From assembly GCF_000002865.3 (NCBI RefSeq), contig NW_001865046.1:641492-705491 (forward strand): a stretch of DNA of 64,000 nt. The letters are read 5' to 3'. The notes beneath the pieces are model-generated. The model saw nothing but the letters and a program-made list of their open reading frames with translations. It was not told the DNA's origin and did not search any database. Source of the DNA: Monosiga brevicollis MX1. Lineage: Eukaryota > Opisthokonta > Choanoflagellata > Craspedida > Salpingoecidae. Position numbers and translations under genes: made by a program. This document shows positions 58,169 through 64,000 of the stretch, in pieces; within the stretch, counting starts at the first letter, position 1; every line of letters begins with the position of its first letter.

Positions 58169-60272
58169 ATGAGCACTTTGGATGGTCAGTCGCCAATGCT
58201 TGAGAGCGAAATCACTACCACCCGTCGGTTCGAACATCGCTCACTCTGCATGACCTGAATGCAAATGACCAATGACAGGTTCGAGGAGACAAGGTCGCCG
58301 AAGCAGCGGCTTCATGAAGACACTCTCGCGAACGTGCGCCCTGCCTCGCGTTGGCTTGTTTGTTCGCCCATCTTGTTTTGTGTTGAAGCTCAGTGGAGAT
58401 CTCTCGCTACATTGGTCACGCTCGGCTACTGCCATGCTTTTTGCCTGCAGGTTTTCACGCTCAGGCGGCGCCCCCCATGACGATGTCGGAGATTTGCCTG
58501 CCACAAAGCCAACCAAGGTGCACTCAGCAATTCGTTCTCCTTGCACCAGGCTCTTCGACGTGTACCTCCCAAACTGATCATTGGCAATTGTCATGTACAT
58601 GTCTGCAGACTTTATCCCGCCGTGCTTCCACCGGGCATTTCCACCTGCCTGAAGGCGCCATTCCACCGACGGCGGTCAGTTTCTTTAACTCTGTTAATTT
58701 GTCTTGGTCTTGAAAGCTTGTCAAAACGACTCACCCTCGTGTCATGCCGCTGCAGAAACCTGCCTTTGGTCAGGTCGCAACTTATAAAAAACTTCACAAA
58801 CTGGGCGAAGGAACCTATGCCACCGTTTTTAAAGGTGGGCCACAGACCTTTTGGATCGTGCGTTTTCCCATCTTATTAATCCGTGTTGATCAACTCAAAA
58901 CTTACTTTTGCGTGATCTGTGCACCATTGGCGGTGGGTAAACGCTTATTGCCATCACACAGGCATTTCTCACATTAACGGCAAAATCGTGGCCTTGAAGG
59001 AAATTCGCCTCGAACATGAGGAGGGCGCGCCTTGCACGGGTATTCGCGAAGGTTTGTGGCACCCGAGTTGCTTTCGTTCAGGCCGGGCCACCACCATAGA
59101 CGAGCACAAGGGCAGCGATGAAACGCTCAGAGCTTGGCTCATGGCCCTGCTTGTTCCGATAGTTTCGCTGCTCAAGGGCCTCAAGCATGCCAACATCGTA
59201 ACCCTTCACGACGTGATTCACACCAAGGACAATCTTATTATGGTCTTTGAATTCCTTGTGCGTTGCCTGGGGTGTACCCGCGGGTCGTTCTTTGTTACCT
59301 ATCATTCGGTTCCCACCCATGGATGTCCGGACCCAGCCGCTTTTTCCCTAATCTGTCTGATCTGGTCTGGGATCCGACAGAGTAAGGATCTGAAAGCCTA
59401 CATGGATGACTGCAACAGCTACATTGACTTGCGCAACGCCAAACTCTTTCTCTTTCAACTTCTGCGTGGTGTCGGTTTTTGCCATTCAAGAAAGGTGTGT
59501 TTATCAAGCACCAGAATTTCAGATGGATGAGCCACATCTTGACACGCGGTATGCAAGCAGCGTCAAAAGTCACTTGTTGGCTCTGCTGGCATGATGCATT
59601 TGCAGGTGCTGCATCGTGATCTCAAGCCCCAAAACCTGTTGATCAACCATGCTGGAGAGCTCAAGCTGGCAGATTTCGGTGCGTAGAGCCAAGCTCGCAC
59701 ACACCACCTGGCCAGCTGAAAGGTGCCGGGCTCTCACGCTGGAGGGCAACGCACATGCAAATCTTAGGGTTGGCTCGTGCCAAGTCAGTTCCCATCAAGA
59801 CCTATAGCAATGAAGTTGTGACCCTTTGGTAGGTTCAGGCCCCACGGACAAGCTCAAACCGTTGTCGAGATGATTATTGCCGTTAAATGCACCATGTGCT
59901 TTTGCTGTCCTTTTTGGGGCTTCCTCCGCTTCTTCGGACTATCGCAACTTGTTTCATCACCGCATCTTCTTGTCCGCACAGGTACCGCCCGCCAGATGTC
60001 TTGTTGGGCTCGGTGGATTACTCGGGTGATATTGACATGTGGGGAGTCGGTTGCATCTTTGGCGAGATGATCAGCGGTCGCCCCATGTTCCCTGGGGCCA
60101 CCAACGCTGATCAACTTGAGCTCATTTTTAAAACCCTCGGCTCGCCCTCGGAGGTTTGTGCCCATGTCTGCCCGTTGTTACATTCGCTCGTCTGTCCTGG
60201 CCTTCTCTGGTCTGCCTTGCTTTGTGTCGTGATTGTTGTTGTTTTTTCGTTTGTTCCTCGCCTCCCAACTCA

Positions 60273-60310
<38 letters not shown>

Positions 60311-60917
60311 CTTGCTTTGCTTTATCCGATCTACCTACAGTCTTGCAGCAGAATTTCTAACGCAACTGTTTTTAATCGCAGAGCACCTGGCCCGGTGTCA
60401 TGGCCTTGCCAGAAGCCAAGTCCAATGAGCTGGGGGCATATTCCCCACAACCCGTCAATGCCATTCTTCCCCGGTACGACCCGAGTTTGCATTGCAAACG
60501 GGCGCTTTAACAACTTATTTGCCTTGGATCTCCCTTGACCACACCGATGTGTGCTGCGTGCTTTGTGGTTTTGTGGTGAGCAGTCTGGACAAGCAAGGTG
60601 GTGCACTCTTGAAGTCACTCCTTAAGCTGGATCCGCACGGCCGGTGAGTTTGGAACGTCACGACACAGTTTGAGCACCCCCCCCCCCCCACAGTCTGTTT
60701 TGTACTCACCGTCATGGTTCGTCGGTGGGATAGCGTGTCCGCCGTCAAGGCAATGCAGCACCCGTACTTTAATTCCCTCGGCCCCTATATTAAGCAGCTG
60801 ACCAACGACAAGAGCATTTTCCAGGCACCGCAGGTCAAGTACCACATGGAACCAGCCCTGCGCATGGCTGAGCGTCGGCGTTTCGAAACTAGCCGACGAG
60901 CCTCGTTGCAATTTTAG
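58169..60917 (+). CDS. CDK16: PCTAIRE-type cyclin-dependent kinase (CDK14-18 group)
   Basis: A Ser/Thr kinase of the PCTAIRE/PFTAIRE group. The likely start is [14 protein letters not shown] at 58169. A basic Ser-rich N-terminus contains [16 protein letters not shown], recalling the RRVSLSEIGF region of CDK16. Kinase blocks, split by short introns: [36 protein letters not shown] then [123 protein letters not shown]; and the PCTAIRE-group tail [14 protein letters not shown]. The cyclin-contact helix reads PCTGIRE where the group has PCTAIRE. Partners in animals are cyclin Y-type proteins. The assignment to CDK16 rather than CDK17/18 is not meaningful at this distance. Confidence 0.9.
60281..60308. 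repeat. (CA)n microsatellite in a CDK intron
   Basis: About 27 bp of CA dinucleotides within the intron that follows the exon ending FKTLGSPSE. Confidence 0.93.
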
Positions 60918-61300
60918 TTTGTCTGACCCCTGCAAACCGGCTATCAGCAGTCTGGCCATGACACCTGCGTGACATGGGAGGAGTCTTGCTCATCCTCATC
61001 AACTCCGTTTTCTGAAAATGTTTTGGTTTTCGTTTTTCCCTGAGTTTCAATGTGATAGCCTTTTTTCCTGAATCAATCAACTCAAATCGATCTTGGTAGT
61101 TACAATCTTTCTTTTCCTGGCAACCGCTGATGTCCTGATGGCACACAAGGTGCTCATTTGCCCTCACACATGCGTACCTCACCTCACACATGCACACAGG
61201 ACATATCAATGATTATTCATTCACTCAGCTGGGTCATACCACTGTCAGGACTTAATATTCAAAAAAATTCGATTTCACGTTCAATTGAAGCTGTGGCCAC
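60918..61300. other. Convergent intergenic interval
   Basis: About 380 bp between the stops of the CDK (+) and the methyltransferase (-). Nothing else was recognised. Confidence 0.6.
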
Positions 61301-62542
61301 TCAGTGGCTTTGCTTCGCGCATTCAAATGCGAACACCCTGTCGCAAAGGATCGCAGCCGCGGCTGCAACACTCAGACTCTCTACACCTGGATGGATAGCA
61401 ATGTGCACAGGCTGGCAAAATGGCTGCAGATCTCGCGGCACACCCCGAGTTTCATGACCCAGAACCAGCACGCGACGATGCGGCCAAGCCACATCCTCAA
61501 GTTGCCGATGTGACCACGATGATGGCGCATGTGCCTCTGCAGCCGTCCATAAGGTGCTTGGTGCAACTTCGCTTGCCGTCGATCGCGCGGCCCTTAGGAC
61601 CTCTGTCGGAGACAAGAAGCGTCCCGCAAAAACGTGGCCAGCACTGGCTTTGATTGTTGCAGCCGTCAAGGGCTGAGCCGCTCCGTCCCAGACACAGATT
61701 GCATCTGCACCAAAGGCCAGCGCTGTGCGGACTATTGAGCCCACATTGTGGGGATCTTGGGCAGCAACGACGACGAGTCGACGCCAATCGGCAGGGGCGG
61801 GTGTCAATGACGCGGTGCCTACGTAACCAAAAAGGCCATGGCAAGCGACGTGAGCACACACATTCATGGGAGCACGCATCACTTCCAAAGGTGATGTGAA
61901 GAAACGAAATGTATGACTAGACTTGGGTACTACAATCCACGACATGGGAGGTCTTTGGTCGGGATTGGACAGCATACAATCACACAGACTCAATATGCGC
62001 ATACGAGAGCTCTTGAAGTACTCCATGCCAGCCGTGGTGTTTTTTTCGAGGCGGCAGAGCACTCCGGTATGCAAAACCATGGGACAATGACAGCGAGCAA
62101 CAAAACACGACCAAAACTCCAGCCGGCACTTGAACATACCAGTAGCAATCAGGGGCTCAAAGCGAGGCTGCAGCATGAGCTGACGCAAAATAGACTCGTC
62201 CACTGTCCAAATGTGGGTTGAAACGTTGTGTTTGGCCAAGAGGGCAGCGATAGATGCTTGTCGTGGTGGTGTGGTGCAGACGAGAGTGGGCACAAACCCA
62301 TGCTCCAATGCAGTTGTCAATACGGAAAAGCTCTCAATGATGGCTGCGTCCTTGCTATTTTGTGCAGCACGAAGCTGCTTCAAAACTCGGTGTTGCTTGT
62401 TGCTCACGTCGGGACGCTGGTGTTGCAGGCGTCGAGGTACGATGAAGATGCGCTGGTTAACCGGCCGGCGCGTCATCGGCTGCTCCGTCAGTCGCATCGT
62501 TGATGCGAAAAGAAGCTTCGCGTGGCGAGTGAAAGAAACCAT
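61301..62542 (-). CDS. SpoU/TrmH-family RNA 2'-O-methyltransferase, probably mitochondrial
   Basis: A SPOUT-fold enzyme that transfers a methyl group from S-adenosylmethionine to a ribose 2'-hydroxyl of rRNA or tRNA. Two exons, about 62140-62542 and 61301-61818, joined by a GT-AG intron in phase. The N-terminus MVSFTRHAKLLFASTMRLTE is rich in Arg and hydroxyl residues with few acids, as in mitochondrial presequences. The substrate-binding N-domain contains VLKQLRAAQNSKDAAIIESF. The knot domain has motif 1 (AAQDPHNVGSIVRTALAFGA), motif 2 (VLVLGHETRGVPRDL) and motif 3 (IHPGVESLSVAAAAAILCDR). Length and layout fit the MRM1/MRM3 or TrmH group; I cannot tell the target. Its first 86 nt overlap the end of GatC in another frame. 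Confidence 0.85.
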   Translation of the reverse strand: MVSFTRHAKLLFASTMRLTEQPMTRRPVNQRIFIVPRRLQHQRPDVSNKQHRVLKQLRAAQNSKDAAIIESFSVLTTALEHGFVPTLVCTTPPRQASIAALLAKHNVSTHIWTVDESILRQLMLQPRFEPLIATGMFKCRLEFWSCFVARCHCPMVLHTGVLCRLEKNTTAGMEYFKSSRMRILSLCDCMLSNPDQRPPMSWIVVPKSSHTFRFFTSPLEVMRAPMNVCAHVACHGLFGYVGTASLTPAPADWRRLVVVAAQDPHNVGSIVRTALAFGADAICVWDGAAQPLTAATIKASAGHVFAGRFLSPTEVLRAARSTASEVAPSTLWTAAEAHAPSSWSHRQLEDVAWPHRRVLVLGHETRGVPRDLQPFCQPVHIAIHPGVESLSVAAAAAILCDRVFAFECAKQSH

Positions 62543-62984
62543 GTTCAAGACGAGGCAGCTGCTCCGCACTCAACGTGGGTGCTGGTTCATCGGAACGAAG
62601 TTCAGTCGTTCTATTCAAAGAATGATAGCGCAGATCATGAGGCAACGCTGCATTCAAAGAATGATAGCGCAGATCATGAGGCAACGCTGCCTCTGAATAT
62701 TCTGGTTCAGCTGGTCGAGTCGCCTCCTTGGTTTGAGATGACACGCACCGTGACGCCAAGACGACCAGTGGCTCAACAGTATCGTCGATGGGAGCGTCTT
62801 GAACTTGAGCCACAAAGGCGTCGATTTGTTGCAGATTTGCCTTAAAGGTGGGCAAGTCGGCTTGGTTCACGTGGAGAGCGCTCAGCCGGGCCAAGCGTAG
62901 GACGTCGGCGTCGGACCAGCTGCTGTCGGGGCTGTCTCGCGCCCGCTGGACGAGATCGTGCACCGACCACGAGGCGGCGGGCAA
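62457..62984 (-). CDS. GATC: Glutamyl-tRNA(Gln) amidotransferase subunit C, first exon missing
   Basis: GatC is the small subunit of the GatCAB complex that converts Glu-tRNA(Gln) to Gln-tRNA(Gln) in mitochondria. The frame has the GatC signature: DADVLRLARLSALHVNQADL, FKANLQQIDAFVAQVQDAPI, then DDTVEPL, then LRSDEPAPTLSAEQLPRLEH and GFFHSPREASF at the family's usual end. Between VEPL and LRSDE is an insertion containing an exact 13-residue tandem duplication (AALPHDLRYHSLN twice). The frame begins after an acceptor-like CTCTAG at about 62985, so the start codon and the presumed mitochondrial presequence lie in an upstream exon I could not identify in 62990-63300. Its last 86 nt overlap the methyltransferase gene. 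Confidence 0.85.
   Translation of the reverse strand: MPAASWSVHDLVQRARDSPDSSWSDADVLRLARLSALHVNQADLPTFKANLQQIDAFVAQVQDAPIDDTVEPLVVLASRCVSSQTKEATRPAEPEYSEAALPHDLRYHSLNAALPHDLRYHSLNRTTELRSDEPAPTLSAEQLPRLEHGFFHSPREASFRINDATDGAADDAPAG
62613..62690. repeat. 39-bp perfect tandem duplication inside GatC
   Basis: The 39-bp unit at 62613-62651 is repeated without change at 62652-62690. Being a multiple of three, it keeps the GatC frame open. Confidence 0.97.
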
Positions 62985-63738
62985 CTAGAGTGGCATCCAA
63001 GGGCAGCCATGGCGACAGTGGTGGCAACGGCGAGGGTGATCGGATGCAGGGCCGAGAAGCGGGCAAGCGGCAACCCCAGACCCAGCGTTGGATAATGTGG
63101 CAGAAAATGCCACTACCGGAAAAAAATCCGCACCTGATAGTCGACGGAGCCCGACGGGGCAGGAGCGGGAGCGGAAGCGGGAGCGGGGTCTGAATCAGTG
63201 GCCAAACAGCGGGCACACTGCTGTACCCCGGTACCAACAGAGCACCGTCGGGCCAGTGCCAGTGTCAGTGCCAGTCTCCTCTGCATCATCGTTAAGAGAA
63301 AATTTTAAATACAACAACAACAACAACAACGAGAGATAAAAAACAACGGTGAGTTGGGTCCACGTGAAAGTCTGAATGAATTGAACTTAAAAAAATAGCT
63401 TGATAACAATAGCCAAAGCCACATGACCAACCGACCGTTATGGGGGTCAGGAAGTAGCCAATTAAGCTGGTGGAAAGATTTGTATGTTACCACCATGGTT
63501 TTTCCCCGCAAAGCTATTGACGCTCACACCCGCCAGACAAGACCTTTCACTGCCTTCGCTGCCCATGATTGGGTTCGGATGGTTGATAACAGGAGCGGAG
63601 CACTCGTATGGACAACAGGAGCGGGTACTACCATGGAAGGAAGGTTTAACAAGCATCGCAATGATATTTGTGGAAGGGCCAAGGCCAAGGAGCCCGAGGG
63701 AGCACAGCAACAGACGGCATCATCATAGGAAAAAAAGA
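62985..63738. other. Interval upstream of GatC
   Basis: About 750 bp that should include the first GatC exon and its promoter. It has a run of GGGAGC-type units near 63160-63190, a (CAA)n run at 63311-63330 and several open frames without recognisable content. A plus-strand frame at 63423-63728 resembles no family. Confidence 0.4.
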
Positions 63739-64000
63739 TTACGAGGCTGAACCAAAGTCGGCATGCGAGCCCTCTAGCGCGGCTTTGGCTTTGCTGTGAG
63801 AATTGGGTCCTGCAAGGCGGTCTACATCCGTCTCATCGGACACGCCCTCCAGGTTGAGCGTGAGGCGCGAGGTCTTGGTCGTACGCTTGGGCAGGCGACG
63901 ACGATTCGAGTCGGAACGACGCAATGACTGTGATGATCCAAATGAGCCCAGCAAAAGCAGCATCGCGCCAAAGTGAATGACGCGGCGTAAAGAGACCAGG
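63739..64000 (-). CDS. C-terminal exon of an unidentified, possibly membrane, protein (partial)
   Basis: A minus-strand frame open to the right edge of the window ends at 63739. It reads a hydrophobic segment (HFGAMLLLLGSFGSS), a basic stretch (RRSDSNRRRLPKRTTKTSRL) and an acidic-to-polar tail ending SHADFGSAS. The pattern of one membrane helix followed by a positively charged cytosolic tail suggests the end of a membrane protein. The family cannot be named. The alternative is a free-standing 74-residue frame beginning at 63963. Confidence 0.35.
   Translation of the reverse strand, partial: LVSLRRVIHFGAMLLLLGSFGSSQSLRRSDSNRRRLPKRTTKTSRLTLNLEGVSDETDVDRLAGPNSHSKAKAALEGSHADFGSAS

Noticed and set aside
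63423-63728. Plus-strand 101-codon frame near the right end
   Set aside because: Composition is unremarkable, no family is recognisable, and there is no supporting splice or promoter context.

Overview
The window is a compact, intron-dense, nuclear eukaryotic segment, and the gene content points to a choanoflagellate, most likely a Monosiga-type genome. Introns are mostly 50-300 bp with GT-AG ends, coding exons are GC-rich, and intergenic regions are short. Genes lie on both strands as convergent and divergent pairs. The protein set is that of a flagellated unicellular relative of animals: an SH2-PH-IRS/PTB-SH3 phosphotyrosine adaptor, nephrocystin-4, CFAP410, SMN and a PCTAIRE-type CDK. The species is inferred. 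No viral or retroelement remnant, CRISPR array, tRNA or rRNA gene was recognised. Two runs of N (37291-37700 and 48839-49835) show this is a draft scaffold.

Layout: 1-464 UXT (-, runs off the left edge); 688-2772 GPATCH8-like G-patch/zinc-finger protein (+); 3257-3928 HSBP1 (-); 4500-5358 prefoldin subunit 2 (+); 6311-10399 SH2-PH-PTB-SH3 adaptor (+); 11301-15640 12-TM RND (Patched/Dispatched-type) protein (-); 16646-17742 RBM42 (+); 18157-19450 CFAP410 (-); 20043-20577 small zinc-finger gene with an apparent frameshift (-); 21244-24212 CHK1 kinase (+); 24606-33531 SNRNP200/Brr2 (-); 34299-36512 unrecognised Cys-rich nuclear-type protein (-); 36513-41210 gene-poor and repeat-rich with one gap; 41211-42836 SMN (-); 43188-46468 secreted GH31 predicted sulfoquinovosidase (-); 46939-53290 NPHP4 (+, interrupted by the second gap); 53529-57206 POLE2 (-); 58169-60917 PCTAIRE-like CDK (+); 61301-62542 SpoU/TrmH methyltransferase (-); 62457-62984 GatC (-); 63739-64000 end of an unidentified gene (-).

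By function: SNRNP200, RBM42 and SMN belong to spliceosome and snRNP biology; UXT, PFDN2 and HSBP1 are small coiled-coil or prefoldin-type chaperone factors packed into the first 5.4 kb; CHK1 and POLE2 serve replication and its checkpoint; NPHP4 and CFAP410 are ciliary; GatC and the SpoU enzyme are probably both mitochondrial and their frames overlap. For several genes (GPATCH8-like, HSBP1, PFDN2, RND, RBM42, SNRNP200, SMN, GH31) I could place every intron so that the exon lengths sum to an intact reading frame. The most noteworthy proteins are the SMN with a second, degenerate Tudor domain, the SH2-PH-PTB-SH3 adaptor, and the GH31 enzyme carrying the complete sulfoquinovose-binding residue set.
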